Assembly: GCA_964494325.1 (NCBI GenBank)
Contig: CAZBTJ010000008.1
Location: forward strand, 1-64,000
Length of the DNA stretch: 64,000 nucleotides
Direction: 5' to 3'
Origin: JAIPFM01 sp964494325
GTDB taxonomy: Bacteria; Planctomycetota; Phycisphaerae; Sedimentisphaerales; Anaerobacaceae
Part shown: in pieces, positions 9,160-18,217 of the stretch
Numbering within the stretch: position 1 is the stretch's first letter
Layout of the letters: each line of letters opens with the position of its first letter
Position numbers and translations under genes: made by a program
The notes under the pieces: model-generated
Told to the model about the DNA's origin: nothing
The model's input: only the letters and a program-made list of their open reading frames with translations
The model's database searches: none

Positions 9160-9321
9160 GCACCCTCTCAACCACAGAAGCGTGGTTTGATCTTCGGAGA
9201 AATGTCTGCAGGTTTTAGATGTGATCGCCCTTGAAAAAACCCACTTTGTGGTTTTCCCCGATTCGGTCCTGTCGTATAATGGTTTTTTTTATCCAAGACA
9301 GATTCTTTGACGTGCTGAAAA

Positions 9322-10704
9322 ATGGCTAAGAAGTCCAAAAAAGAGATCGAACTCGGCGAGCAGATTTATCAGTTGTCCTCGTTGGTAGCAGGTGAGTTTT
9401 CCCTGCAAGAGGTCCTAGATAAACTGGCCGAAGCCGCTGTTAACATCGTGGGCGTCAAGGCATGCTCCATCCGCCTGCTCGACGAGGATACGAATGACCT
9501 GAAGATGCGGAGTACTTACGGATTGAGTGAGGCCTACCGCAACAAGGGTGTAGTGTCGAAAAAAGACCCCGTCATTGAAGCGGCATTTCGGGGCAAGGCT
9601 GAGGCCGTGGATAATATGGGTAAAGACCCGCGTATCCGCTACCCCGAAGCCACGCTGCAGGAGGGTCTGGTCAGCCAGCTCACGGTCGCCTTGACCTTTC
9701 GCAACAACCCCATAGGCGTCTTAAGGCTGTACAGCCCAGAACCCAAGCATTTTGACAAAGACGACATTAACCTGGCCCGCGCAGTCGCGTCCCAATGTGC
9801 GGTCGCCATCACCAATGCCCGGTTTTATTCTGAGGCGATTCAGGGGGCACGCTCCACAGAGCAAATGCGTTTGGCGGGGCTGATCCAACGTCGCATGATC
9901 CCAGAAAAAGTGCCCAGCCTCTGTGGATTTGATATAGCAGCCACGTACATTCCCTGTTTTGAGGTGGGGGGAGATTTTTACGATTTCCTGCCCTTGGGAA
10001 AGAACAAACTGGGCATTGTCATTGCAGATGTGATTGGCAAGGGCATGCCTGCTGCCCTAATGATGAGTTGGTTAAGAGGGGCAGTACGTGCCTACACAGA
10101 CAGTTTTCGCCAGGAAATTCAAAGTGGTGGGGCAGATTGGGACCAACCCACAAACACGGCCGTCAATGAGACATATATTCGAAAAGCGATCATCAAATTT
10201 AACCGTATGGCCTGTCGAGAATGTCAGACAGGTGAATTTATTACACTCTTCTACGCCATCCTGGACTGTCACTCAAAAACCATGACCTATGCCAGTTGCG
10301 GCCACGAACCCACCCTGCTGCTACGGGATGGCCATTTCAAAGACCTGGCCACGGGTGGATTGGTCCTGGGTGTTTTACCTGAGGCTAATTACGAAATCGA
10401 AACGGTGACACTGAATGACGGAGACTGCCTAATTTTCTACACGGACGGTCTCATTGACGCGCAGAACTTTGACGGCGAACTCTGGACCCGAGAACAAATG
10501 ATCTACGCCGCCCAAAAGGCGGTCGCATGCTCCGCCAATCATGTGGCCAAAAACATGCTACGATATAGACGCCGCTTTGTGGGGCTGGCCAACCAAATCG
10601 ACGACACAAGCTTTGTGGTGGTCAAAGTGGGTGAACCTGAAAAAGATGCCCTATGCAAAGAGTGCAAAGAACTGGGAGAGGAATCCGCATGGCCCAAGGC
10701 ATAA
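9322..10704 (+). CDS. GAF-domain SpoIIE-type serine phosphatase
   Basis: 460 residues. Residues about 15-170 form a GAF sensor domain (KACSIRLLDEDTNDLKMR; ASQCAVAITNARF). Residues about 195-435 form a PP2C/SpoIIE phosphatase: EVGGDFYDFLPL and IVIADVIGKGMPAALMMS supply metal-binding Asp residues, and FYTDGLIDAQN the later one. Proteins of this layout (RsbU-like) dephosphorylate anti-sigma antagonists in partner-switching pathways. The ligand and partner are unknown, and no anti-sigma gene is nearby. A perfect TATAAT lies at 9275-9280 without a clear -35. The gene overlaps cmk by 16 bases, so the two are probably co-transcribed. Confidence 0.9.
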   Translation: MAKKSKKEIELGEQIYQLSSLVAGEFSLQEVLDKLAEAAVNIVGVKACSIRLLDEDTNDLKMRSTYGLSEAYRNKGVVSKKDPVIEAAFRGKAEAVDNMGKDPRIRYPEATLQEGLVSQLTVALTFRNNPIGVLRLYSPEPKHFDKDDINLARAVASQCAVAITNARFYSEAIQGARSTEQMRLAGLIQRRMIPEKVPSLCGFDIAATYIPCFEVGGDFYDFLPLGKNKLGIVIADVIGKGMPAALMMSWLRGAVRAYTDSFRQEIQSGGADWDQPTNTAVNETYIRKAIIKFNRMACRECQTGEFITLFYAILDCHSKTMTYASCGHEPTLLLRDGHFKDLATGGLVLGVLPEANYEIETVTLNDGDCLIFYTDGLIDAQNFDGELWTREQMIYAAQKAVACSANHVAKNMLRYRRRFVGLANQIDDTSFVVVKVGEPEKDALCKECKELGEESAWPKA

Positions 10705-11375
10705 TCACCATTGATGGCCCCGCTGCCAGCGGTAAAAGTACGGTGGCCAAACGCATTGCCAAGCGCCTTGGATGTGTGTTCCTTGATACAGGGGCCATGT
10801 ACCGTGCAGTCACTCTGGCCTGCATGAGAGCGGACATAGACCTGCGTGATGCAGATGCCATTATCGCCGTACTGAATTCCCACCACTTTGAATTTGATCA
10901 AACACAAGTCAAGATAGACCGTTGGGATGCCTCAGAGGCCATTCGTGATCCCAAGGTGACTGAAAACGTCAAATTCATAGCGGGCGCCTCGGCGGTTCGG
11001 GCCAAGCTTGTAGATTTGCAGCGACAGTTTTCAAAGACCCACCCAATCTTCGTCACGGAAGGACGAGACCAGGGTACTGTGGCCTTCCCCCATGCCCAGG
11101 TCAAAATCTTTCTCACCGCAGATCCTGTCGAACGGGCCAGACGACGCCTCGCAGAATTGCAGGCCAAGGGTCTGGACCAGGACCTCGACAGCTTGACGCA
11201 GGCCGTGATACAACGTGACCGAAGCGACGAGCAACGTGACACCGGCCCTTTAAAGGCCGCAACGGACGCCAGGCACGTGGACACCACGGGCCTCACCCTG
11301 GATCAGGTCGTGGCCGTCATTCTGGACCATGTTCGAGGCCTGTGCCCGGGCATTTTTCCTTCGGAGACCTCATGA
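10689..11375 (+). CDS. cmk: Cytidylate kinase
   Basis: 228 residues from the ATG within the end of the upstream phosphatase gene, preceded by GGGAGAGGA. It phosphorylates CMP and dCMP with ATP. The P-loop GPAASGKST lies at residues 10-18, followed by FLDTGAMYRAVTLA (CMP-kinase signature), then EGRDQGTVAFPHAQVKIFLTA and the lid region ERARRRLAELQAKG; QRDRSDEQRDTGPLKAATDA matches the C-terminal nucleotide-monophosphate-binding part. The stop codon overlaps the start of ispH (ATGA). The order cmk-ispH-rpsA is a known conserved cluster in other bacteria. Confidence 0.95.
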   Translation: MAQGIITIDGPAASGKSTVAKRIAKRLGCVFLDTGAMYRAVTLACMRADIDLRDADAIIAVLNSHHFEFDQTQVKIDRWDASEAIRDPKVTENVKFIAGASAVRAKLVDLQRQFSKTHPIFVTEGRDQGTVAFPHAQVKIFLTADPVERARRRLAELQAKGLDQDLDSLTQAVIQRDRSDEQRDTGPLKAATDARHVDTTGLTLDQVVAVILDHVRGLCPGIFPSETS

Positions 11376-12244
11376 GAGTTCTTGTCGCCAACAAATGCGG
11401 CTTTTGCCCGGGTGTTCGCAACGCCATCAGTACCGCAGAAAAACTCCTGAAAACCGCATCAGATACCGATTGCGTGTGTAGTCTTGGTCCGGTTATCCAT
11501 AACCGAGATGAAGTCAATCGTCTAGAGCAGGCGGGGTTGGCCGTCGTAGAGTCGGTAGATGACATCCAGGGCGGTAGTGTCTTGATCCGTTCCCACGGTG
11601 CAGCCCCGAACCAGTTCGAAAGAATCACCAGAAAAGGGGCCCGCATTGTGGATGCCACATGCGTATTGGTCAAACGCTTCCAGAAGATTGCCAAACAACT
11701 GGAAGATGATGGCCTCCAGGTCATTATCATTGGCGAAGAAAACCACCCTGAAGTCCAGGCCGTTGTGGGGGGACTGAACCACGCGATTGTCATCACCTCT
11801 CAAGACGATCTTGCCAAAATCCCCGATGGGGCAAAACTTGGCATTGTCAGCCAGACCACACAGAGCCCGGACCATTTTGGCACCATGCTAGGGCTTATTG
11901 CTCAAAGCAATTTTCGAGAATTGCGAGTCATCAACACGCTGTGCAAGGAATCCAGAAAACGACAGGAAGCGGCTGTAGAACTCTGTAAAGAAGTGGACAT
12001 CATGTTCGTATTGGGTGGTTTACACAGCGCCAACACAGCCAGACTCGCCGAAATGTGCACAAAATTCAACCCCAATACCTATCATCTCCAGAGCTGGAAA
12101 GATCTGAATACCACGGTTTTGGCCCAAAAATCCGTGGCTGGCGTCACAGCGGGCGCCTCCACACCCGACTGGATCATTGATGATTTTGTCACATGTCTGA
12201 AAACCTGGCCAGATCCAGACAAGACGTCTTCTGTTTCTTCCTGA
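11372..12244 (+). CDS. ispH: 4-hydroxy-3-methylbut-2-enyl diphosphate reductase
   Basis: 290 residues. This is the last enzyme of the MEP isoprenoid pathway, reducing HMBPP to IPP and DMAPP with a 4Fe-4S cluster. The three cluster cysteines are all visible: Cys12 in CGFCPGV, Cys97 in DATCVLV and Cys191 in NTLCKES, close to the E. coli spacing. TAGASTPDWIID near the end is the family motif. An alternative upstream start (11342) is rejected because ATGA coupling with cmk and the family N-terminus MRVLVANKCGFCPGV fit the later ATG. In this window it is the only visible isoprenoid gene. Confidence 0.96.
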   Translation: MRVLVANKCGFCPGVRNAISTAEKLLKTASDTDCVCSLGPVIHNRDEVNRLEQAGLAVVESVDDIQGGSVLIRSHGAAPNQFERITRKGARIVDATCVLVKRFQKIAKQLEDDGLQVIIIGEENHPEVQAVVGGLNHAIVITSQDDLAKIPDGAKLGIVSQTTQSPDHFGTMLGLIAQSNFRELRVINTLCKESRKRQEAAVELCKEVDIMFVLGGLHSANTARLAEMCTKFNPNTYHLQSWKDLNTTVLAQKSVAGVTAGASTPDWIIDDFVTCLKTWPDPDKTSSVSS

Positions 12245-12440
12245 GATATTTTGCGATAAACACTTGCAAACACTTAACTTTTATGCTAGAAGCGTGAGTT
12301 TGTATAGATCAAAATTGCGCACACTGTGTGGGTGTGCGACGGAGCTTATCACGAGTGTGTAAACAACACCTGGACCATGGGCGTGTCTGCGGGGCGCTGA
12401 TCGGTCGAGACTAAAGACGCCGCATTGGGATTAGAGTAGC
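12245..12440. promoter_or_regulatory. rpsA leader region with hairpin
   Basis: The 196 bases before rpsA contain a GC-rich hairpin, cgcacac/gtgtgcg (12318-12338), in the likely 5' untranslated region. Ribosomal protein mRNAs often carry such leaders for feedback control, but no known leader motif was recognised and no confident promoter was found. Confidence 0.3.
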
Positions 12441-14204
12441 ATGGTAGACAGAAATCTAATTAATCAACTGGGTTTGTCGAATGAAGAAATCGACGAACAA
12501 ATCAATGAAATGTTCGGGGAATCAGAGCACGAGCACCTCGAAAACATGCTCCAGTCAAGGGTAGACTCAAAACTACCTGGCACCATCCTCAAGGGCGTGA
12601 TTGCACAGCTGATCGGCAATGACGTCATTGTAGAAGTGGGGCTCAAGAGTGAAGGTAAAGTGGATGTGGCTGAGTTTGGCGATCCGTCAGAAATCGTGCC
12701 AGGCCGGGAAATAGAAGTCCTGCTTGAAGATACTGACTCCGAGGATGGCCTGATTATGCTGAGCAAACGCAAGGCAGACACCATTCGCGGCTGGGAAACC
12801 ATTATCAACACCAAGAAGGAAGGTGATGTGGTTGTGGGTAAAGTCATTCGTCGAATCAAGGGCGGTCTGCTCGTGGATATCGGCGTGGCTGTATTCCTGC
12901 CTGCCTCACAGGTGGATATTCGCAAACCAGGTGACATCAGTCGCTTTATTGGCAAAGACGTGGAATGCAAGATCCTCAAGATCGACGTGGAAAGCCGCAA
13001 CATCGTGGTCTCCCGTAGAAAACTTGTGGAAGAAGAACGCAAGAGCAGCAAAGACAAAATCCTCAATGAAATCGAAATCGGCCAATTGCGCAAGGGTGTG
13101 GTCAAAAACATCGCAGACTTTGGTGTATTCGTAGACCTTGGAGGCCTTGACGGTCTGCTCCATATCTCGGACCTCAGTTGGGGTCGCATCTCTCATCCGT
13201 CGGAAGTCGTACATCTGGATCAAGAGATCGAATGTATTGTCATTGGCGTAGACAAAGACAACGAAAAGATCTCTCTGGGTCTCAAACAAAAGACCTCTTG
13301 TCCATGGGACGACGTGGAAAACCGTTACCCCGTGGGTTCCCGTGTCCAAGGCAAGGTTGTCAATGTGATGAACTATGGCGTGTTTGTGCGTCTGGAAGAT
13401 GGCATCGAAGGCCTGGTTCACATCAGCGAAATGAGCTGGACCAAGCGGCTTGCACACCCCAGCGAAATGGTCAACCTGGGCGACGACATCGAAGTCGTGG
13501 TGCTCAGCGTCAACAAGGAAAAGCAAGAGATCTCTCTGGGCCTCAAACAGACAGAGACCAACCCCTGGTCCATTGCAGCCCAGAAATATCCTGCTGGCAC
13601 CATGGTCAATGCCGTGGTTCGCAGCCTGACCAACTTTGGCGCCTTTGTCGAGATCGAACCTGGCATCGACGGTATGATCCACGTATCAGACCTGAGCTGG
13701 ACACGCAAGTACGGGCATCCGCGTGAAGTCCTGGACAAAGATCAGGAAATCAAGTGCGTCGTCCTGGAAGTCAACGAAGAAAAACGCCGTGTGTCTCTGG
13801 GTGTCAAACAAATGACAGAAGATCCCTGGATTCATGCCATCCCTGCGACCTATATACCAGGTCACATCATCAAGGGCAAGATTGCCAAGCTCACCAACTT
13901 TGGTGCCTTCGTCGAGCTCGAAAACGAACTCGAAGGTCTGCTGCACATCTCCGAGCTGGCTGATCACAAGATCGAAAAGCCCCAGGATGTGGTCGAACCT
14001 GGCCAGGAAGTGGAAGTCAAGATCCTCAAGGTCGACACCGAAGCACGAAAAATCGGCTTGAGCCTGCGTCGCGTCCAATGGGCCGCTGAAGATCAAGCGC
14101 AGGCAGAACCTGGTGAAATCAAAGAGGTTACGGACAAGCCTGAGGAGCATTCAGGTCCCTACACAGAGACCTTCAGGATCCCAATGCCCCCCACAGAAGA
14201 ATAA
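12441..14204 (+). CDS. rpsA: 30S ribosomal protein S1 (six S1 domains)
   Basis: 587 residues with six tandem S1 (OB-fold) RNA-binding repeats at about 47-112, 126-192, 210-280, 296-366, 383-453 and 470-540, the six-domain layout of proteobacterial S1. Repeats 3-6 carry the typical G-x-V-x-x-x-x-x-F-G-x-F-V and H-I-S-[ED]-[LM]-S-W patterns (for example NIADFGVFVDLGGLDGLLHI); repeat 1 is degenerate, as in ribosome-bound S1. The tail is acidic and Pro/Glu-rich. It brings mRNA to the 30S subunit. It follows cmk-ispH after a 196-base leader and ends at a strong terminator. Confidence 0.95.
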   Translation: MVDRNLINQLGLSNEEIDEQINEMFGESEHEHLENMLQSRVDSKLPGTILKGVIAQLIGNDVIVEVGLKSEGKVDVAEFGDPSEIVPGREIEVLLEDTDSEDGLIMLSKRKADTIRGWETIINTKKEGDVVVGKVIRRIKGGLLVDIGVAVFLPASQVDIRKPGDISRFIGKDVECKILKIDVESRNIVVSRRKLVEEERKSSKDKILNEIEIGQLRKGVVKNIADFGVFVDLGGLDGLLHISDLSWGRISHPSEVVHLDQEIECIVIGVDKDNEKISLGLKQKTSCPWDDVENRYPVGSRVQGKVVNVMNYGVFVRLEDGIEGLVHISEMSWTKRLAHPSEMVNLGDDIEVVVLSVNKEKQEISLGLKQTETNPWSIAAQKYPAGTMVNAVVRSLTNFGAFVEIEPGIDGMIHVSDLSWTRKYGHPREVLDKDQEIKCVVLEVNEEKRRVSLGVKQMTEDPWIHAIPATYIPGHIIKGKIAKLTNFGAFVELENELEGLLHISELADHKIEKPQDVVEPGQEVEVKILKVDTEARKIGLSLRRVQWAAEDQAQAEPGEIKEVTDKPEEHSGPYTETFRIPMPPTEE

Positions 14205-14238
14205 GCTCGGTATTTGCTTTCATTTTGAGTGATCCCCA

Positions 14239-14280
14239 CCCCTTGTGTTGAACCATTCAACACAAGGGGTTTTCTTTTTT
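14239..14280 (+). terminator. Intrinsic terminator after rpsA
   Basis: A perfect 14-base stem (14239-14252 with 14256-14269), a 3-base loop and then a T-rich tail to 14280. It lies 35 bases after the rpsA stop. Confidence 0.95.
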
Positions 14281-14395
14281 AGGGTAGCTCAAATCGCAGT
14301 TTTTACTTTATATTCTCCGGTCATTTCTTATGATATTCCATACCAGCTTAGAATAATGGAATTTTCAAGGGACAATTCAGTTAGGAGTTTCAACC

Positions 14396-14668
14396 ATGCC
14401 AACGGTTAGAGATATCGTTGTCAGCCAACCCACCACCGAACAGGAAACCACCTGCCACACGTGGCCCATCTGGCGTCACGACCCGGACAAATTTGAGTGG
14501 ACCTATACTGACAAAGAAACCTGCCTGGTCCGTCAAGGCAACGTCACCATCGCAGATCAAACAGGCTCAATCACCTTCCAGGCCGGAGACATGGTCCTAT
14601 TCCCAAAAGGATTGGTCTGCACCTGGACTATCCATGAAACCGTGGTCAAAAACTTCAGTTTTGGCTAG
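14396..14668 (+). CDS. Cupin-domain protein (cupin_3/DUF861-like)
   Basis: 90 residues forming one small beta-barrel domain. The pattern WRHDPDKFEWTYTDKETCLVRQGNVTI followed later by FQAGDMVLFPKGL is that of the short EutQ-like cupin_3 proteins. Several of the usual metal-binding His positions are not obvious: one His precedes the first strand and the second motif has Pro-Lys-Gly. It may therefore bind ligand without metal. Function unknown. TTAGGAGTTTC upstream is a good ribosome site. It stands alone between the rpsA terminator and a palindromic repeat. Confidence 0.85.
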   Translation: MPTVRDIVVSQPTTEQETTCHTWPIWRHDPDKFEWTYTDKETCLVRQGNVTIADQTGSITFQAGDMVLFPKGLVCTWTIHETVVKNFSFG

Positions 14669-14720
14669 GCGTGTGTGTTCCACAGATCAAACCGACTTTT
14701 CTGTTGTTGAAACGGGTTCT

Positions 14721-14830
14721 CAACACCCAATATCCAACACGGAACATCCAATGTCCAAGGAAGGAAGTCGCTTCGCTCCGCTTTCTTCCTTCATCCGATG
14801 GACATTCCTTGTTGAATATTGGATATTCAC
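14721..14830. repeat. 110-base interspersed palindromic element
   Basis: Outer arms built from words such as aatatccaa and ggacatt occur inverted on the right (tggacattcc, then ttgaatattggatatt). An inner hairpin is formed by ggaaggaagt and ctttcttcc around gcttcgctccg. It sits between the cupin and hisHF genes with no coding capacity. Elements of this wording are familiar as repeated intergenic palindromes in environmental genomes; copies elsewhere in this genome cannot be checked here. Confidence 0.6.
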
Positions 14831-15019
14831 TTTTTTGCCTGTTTTGTAAACCGCCTATCCTGGAACTCAACCTGTAGGTCCACGTTACATTGTTTTGAAC
14901 CAGGCCGAAGAACGAGATGCGATTCCCTTGCCGGGTTCTTTTTCACGTATAGAAATAGGGCGTCAAATCTGGTATCATTCCCTTTTTGATGCGATGTTGA
15001 TCATTGTGAGGTACACCGA

Positions 15020-16612
15020 ATGGGCACAAAGGCTGTCACATTATTAGATTATGGCGCAGGCAATGTCCGAAGCGTCATCAATGCCATTAGCAAGCTGGGG
15101 TATGCCGTGCGCATGGCCGAGAACGCCGACGACATTCTAAATGCTGACAAACTGGTCTGCCCTGGCGTAGGCGATTTTGGCAGCATGATGACCGCCCTAA
15201 ATGAGAAGGGCTATACTGAGCCTCTGAAAGAATACCTCAGGCAAAACAGGCCGTATCTCGGCATCTGTCTGGGCCTGCAAGTTTTGTTTGAGAGCAGCGA
15301 GGAAGCGCCAGGTATCGCAGGCCTGGGTATCATCCCTGGTACAGTCAAGCGATTCCAGACCGATCTGTCTGTACCCCACATTGGCTGGAATGGGCTCTGT
15401 GCCAGACAATCTTCCAGATTACTCAATGGCTTAACAGGCCTTGAGAAATTCTACTTTGTCCACTCATTCCATGTCGCACCAGAGGAAAAGAGCGTCGTCT
15501 TAACCACCACAGACTATGCCTATCAATTTGTGAGCAGTATCCAGTACGGCAATATTGTGGCCACTCAATTTCACCCTGAAAAAAGCGGGCAACTCGGTCT
15601 GCAACTCTTTGGCAACTTCATTGAGACTGAGACAGAACCCACAAACACGATGCCTTTAAACGGCCCCACAACACGGCTGGCCAAACGTATCATTGCCTGC
15701 CTGGACGTCAGGTCCAACGATGCAGGCGATTTGGTCGTGACCAAGGGCGATCAGTATGACGTACGTGAAGAAGGCGAAGTGCGAAATCTTGGTATGCCGG
15801 TGGATCTGGCGGGTCGTTATTACCACGAGGGTGCAGACGAAATCACCTTTCTCAATATCACGGGCTTCAGGGACTTTCCCCTGGAAGACATGCCCATGAT
15901 CGAGGTGCTCAAAAAAACATCTGAGAACGTCTTTGTACCGCTGACCATCGGCGGTGGTATCCGAGCCTTTACGGACAAGGACGGGCACCACTACACAGCC
16001 CTTGACGTCGCACACGAATATTTCAGGTCAGGTGCAGACAAAATCTCTATTGGTAGTGATGCCGTCACCATTGTAGAAGCGTATCTGGCCAGTGGCAAAA
16101 TGACTGGCACCAGTTCGATAGAACAGATCTCGCGAAAATACGGCAACCAGGCCGTGGTGATCTCGGTGGACCCACAACGCCGGTACGTGGCCGATCCAGA
16201 TGACAAAAAGCACCCTATCATAGAGACTGCCACACCGGGTCCCAATGGCGAACGATACTGCTGGTATCAGTGCACCATCAGGGGCGGCAGAGAAGGCCGA
16301 GACCTCGACGCCGTGACCTTTGTGAAGGCCTGCGAAGCACTGGGTGCCGGTGAAATTCTGCTCAACTGCATAGACAAAGACGGCACAAACTCCGGCTTTG
16401 ATCTCGAACTGATAAATGCTGTAAGAGACGCAGTCACCATCCCGGTCATTGCCTCCAGCGGCGCCGGTTGTGTCGAACACTTCTCCGAGGTTTTTGATAA
16501 AACCGACGTAGAGGCCGGGCTCGCCGCAGGTATCTTCCACAGGCAGGAAGTCCCAATCAGTGCCGTCAAGCAGCATCTAAAAGACACCAGCATCGAAATC
16601 CGCCAGGCCTAG
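15020..16612 (+). CDS. hisHF: Fused imidazole glycerol phosphate synthase HisH-HisF
   Basis: 530 residues combining the glutaminase (HisH, about 1-205) and the cyclase (HisF, about 220-525) of histidine biosynthesis. The glutaminase nucleophile Cys83 is in GICLGLQ, and His185-x-Glu187 is in TQFHPEKS. The cyclase half has ACLDVR, GGGIRAF, RSGADKISIGSDAV and LLNCIDKDG, including the two catalytic Asp residues. The many insertions (for example VTKGDQYDVREEGEVRNLG and YCWYQCTIRGGREGR) match the eukaryotic HIS7 form rather than separate bacterial HisH and HisF. The reaction joins PRFAR with ammonia from glutamine to give IGP and AICAR. GTGAGG lies upstream of the ATG. No other his genes are nearby. 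Confidence 0.95.
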   Translation: MGTKAVTLLDYGAGNVRSVINAISKLGYAVRMAENADDILNADKLVCPGVGDFGSMMTALNEKGYTEPLKEYLRQNRPYLGICLGLQVLFESSEEAPGIAGLGIIPGTVKRFQTDLSVPHIGWNGLCARQSSRLLNGLTGLEKFYFVHSFHVAPEEKSVVLTTTDYAYQFVSSIQYGNIVATQFHPEKSGQLGLQLFGNFIETETEPTNTMPLNGPTTRLAKRIIACLDVRSNDAGDLVVTKGDQYDVREEGEVRNLGMPVDLAGRYYHEGADEITFLNITGFRDFPLEDMPMIEVLKKTSENVFVPLTIGGGIRAFTDKDGHHYTALDVAHEYFRSGADKISIGSDAVTIVEAYLASGKMTGTSSIEQISRKYGNQAVVISVDPQRRYVADPDDKKHPIIETATPGPNGERYCWYQCTIRGGREGRDLDAVTFVKACEALGAGEILLNCIDKDGTNSGFDLELINAVRDAVTIPVIASSGAGCVEHFSEVFDKTDVEAGLAAGIFHRQEVPISAVKQHLKDTSIEIRQA

Positions 16613-16647
16613 AGCCGAATGGCACTTAAGGCCTCCTCCCGTCTCAA

Positions 16648-16757
16648 CCTTGTCGCAAGCCTTGTCGCGAGCCTTGTCGAAAGCTTTGTCGCGAGCTTTG
16701 TCGCGAGCCTTGTCGAAACAACGACAAAGGAACCTATCGACAAAGCTCGCGACAAAG
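16648..16757. repeat. Tandem 12-base repeats with inverted copy
   Basis: Six tandem 12-base units of the form c[ct]ttgtcgcgag run from 16648 to 16719. A perfect 20-base inverted copy of 16684-16703 lies at 16738-16757. RNA from either strand would form a long hairpin. The repeats lie 35 bases after hisHF; no T run follows, so this is not a normal terminator. The reading frame across it encodes repeated Leu-Val-Ala-Ser and is not considered a gene. Confidence 0.85.
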
Positions 16758-16876
16758 AAAAGGCCCCCTGCCCCCTGGTCTCTAACTTTTTACATACATT
16801 TTACACCCCAACACAGATCTCATGCGTATTATTAATAGTGATATAACTTGAAGATCATTATTGAAAGGAAAGACCC

Positions 16877-18064
16877 ATGAGACACATGACTGTTGTTTTT
16901 TCTATGGCCTGTCTGATACTCTCACCTCTGTGTTTCGCACAGGAGCACCCCATCGTAACCCCGGTCAGGGCTACGCGCGTCAACAAGCCCGTGATCTGTC
17001 CCCCGAAGCCCCTGGTGCAGATGGCCATACTCTTGGACACCAGTGGCAGCATGTCCGGCCTGATTGACCAGGCTCGGGGCGAGCTGTGGTCCATTGTCAA
17101 TGAGTTTATCTCGTCGCAGAGAGATGGTGTGACACCGGAGATTCACGTGGCCCTGTTTGAATATGGCAAAAGCAGCCTGCCTCAAGCCTCAGGCTACATT
17201 CGATCCATCGTACCATTCACCACGGACCTGGACACCCTCTCTGAAGAGCTGTTCGCCCTGCACACCAATGGCGGTGATGAATATTGTGGATGGGTCATCA
17301 AGGAGGCTGTCGAAGGACTGAAGTGGAGTGACAATTCAAGGGATCTTAAAGTCATCTTCATTGCAGGCAACGAACCCTTCACACAGGGCCCAGTGGATTA
17401 CAAGATCAGTAATAAAGCCGCCATAAAAAAAGGCATTATCGTCAACACGATCCACTGCGGGTCTGAGGCAGCGGGACTTGAGGGCCAGTGGAAGCAGGGT
17501 GCATTAATCGCAGATGGCCAATATCTCAACATTAATCAAAACCAGAAGATTGTCTACATCCCGGCCCCGCAGGATGATCAGATCGCCCTGCTCAGTCAAC
17601 AATTGAACAGCACCTACATCCCCTTCGAACGCCAAGGCACCGAACGTCAGACTGCACAGGCCGCTCAGGACCACAATGCCAAGCGACTCTCCGTAACCTC
17701 CTCACTCCAGCGGGCCGTGGCCAAGGCTTCTTCCAACTACTCAAACAGCCATTGGGACCTGGTGGACGCCATCAAGCGGAAAGGCCTTGATCCCAATACC
17801 CTGAAACCGAATGACTTGCCTGAAGTCATGAAGACCATGAGCCCCAAACAGCGATTTGTCTACATTGATCAAAAGGCCAGAAAGCGAGCCAACATTCAAG
17901 TGCAGATTAAGAAACTCAATGAGCAACGAAATGCTTATGTCGCTCAGGTCAAGAAGAGCCAACCCTCTCAAAAGACACTCGGATCTGCCATCACCCTGGC
18001 CATTCGAGACCAAGCCATCAAAAGCGGCCTGACCTTCGTTGATCCGAAGACCAAGACAAAGTGA
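16877..18064 (+). CDS. Exported von Willebrand factor A-domain protein
   Basis: 395 residues. Residues 1-21 form a Sec signal peptide ending in CFA-Q. The VWA domain begins near residue 47, with the metal-ion-dependent adhesion motif DTSGSMSG at Asp54, and continues to about 240 (VIFIAGNEPFTQG, IIVNTIHCG). The C-terminal third is Lys/Gln-rich and probably helical. VWA domains of this type bind protein partners or assemble complexes; the partner is unknown. AAAGGAAAG lies upstream of the start. The gene is alone, ending at the terminator at 18143-18187. It is likely periplasmic or surface-exposed. Confidence 0.88.
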   Translation: MRHMTVVFSMACLILSPLCFAQEHPIVTPVRATRVNKPVICPPKPLVQMAILLDTSGSMSGLIDQARGELWSIVNEFISSQRDGVTPEIHVALFEYGKSSLPQASGYIRSIVPFTTDLDTLSEELFALHTNGGDEYCGWVIKEAVEGLKWSDNSRDLKVIFIAGNEPFTQGPVDYKISNKAAIKKGIIVNTIHCGSEAAGLEGQWKQGALIADGQYLNINQNQKIVYIPAPQDDQIALLSQQLNSTYIPFERQGTERQTAQAAQDHNAKRLSVTSSLQRAVAKASSNYSNSHWDLVDAIKRKGLDPNTLKPNDLPEVMKTMSPKQRFVYIDQKARKRANIQVQIKKLNEQRNAYVAQVKKSQPSQKTLGSAITLAIRDQAIKSGLTFVDPKTKTK

Positions 18065-18142
18065 CAATGAAAGTAAATGGCTCCAGACAGACATGTGACT
18101 GCTAACAGGTCTGCAGTCAGCGTGATAACAACCAGAACAAAA

Positions 18143-18187
18143 AAGTCTCAGTCTCCAACATGGGCATACTGAGGCTTTTGATTTTTT
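18143..18187 (+). terminator. Terminator after the VWA gene
   Basis: A stem of ten pairs, including one G-U (18143-18152 with 18168-18177), is followed by ttttgatttttt. It lies about 80 bases after the stop codon. Confidence 0.7.
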
Positions 18188-18217
18188 GCATGGATTATCT
18201 AATCGTACTTATTTACT

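Noticed and set aside
9231..9280. Promoter of the GAF-SpoIIE gene from ttgaaa and TATAAT
   Set aside because: The two hexamers are 38 bases apart, far from the usual 16-18; only the -10-like hexamer is good.
16648..16757. Possible CRISPR array
   Set aside because: Repeat units are contiguous 12-mers without spacers and no cas genes are present.
16619..16846. 75-residue ORF with repeated Leu-Val-Ala-Ser
   Set aside because: It is the translation of the tandem 12-base DNA repeats; no ribosome site or homology.
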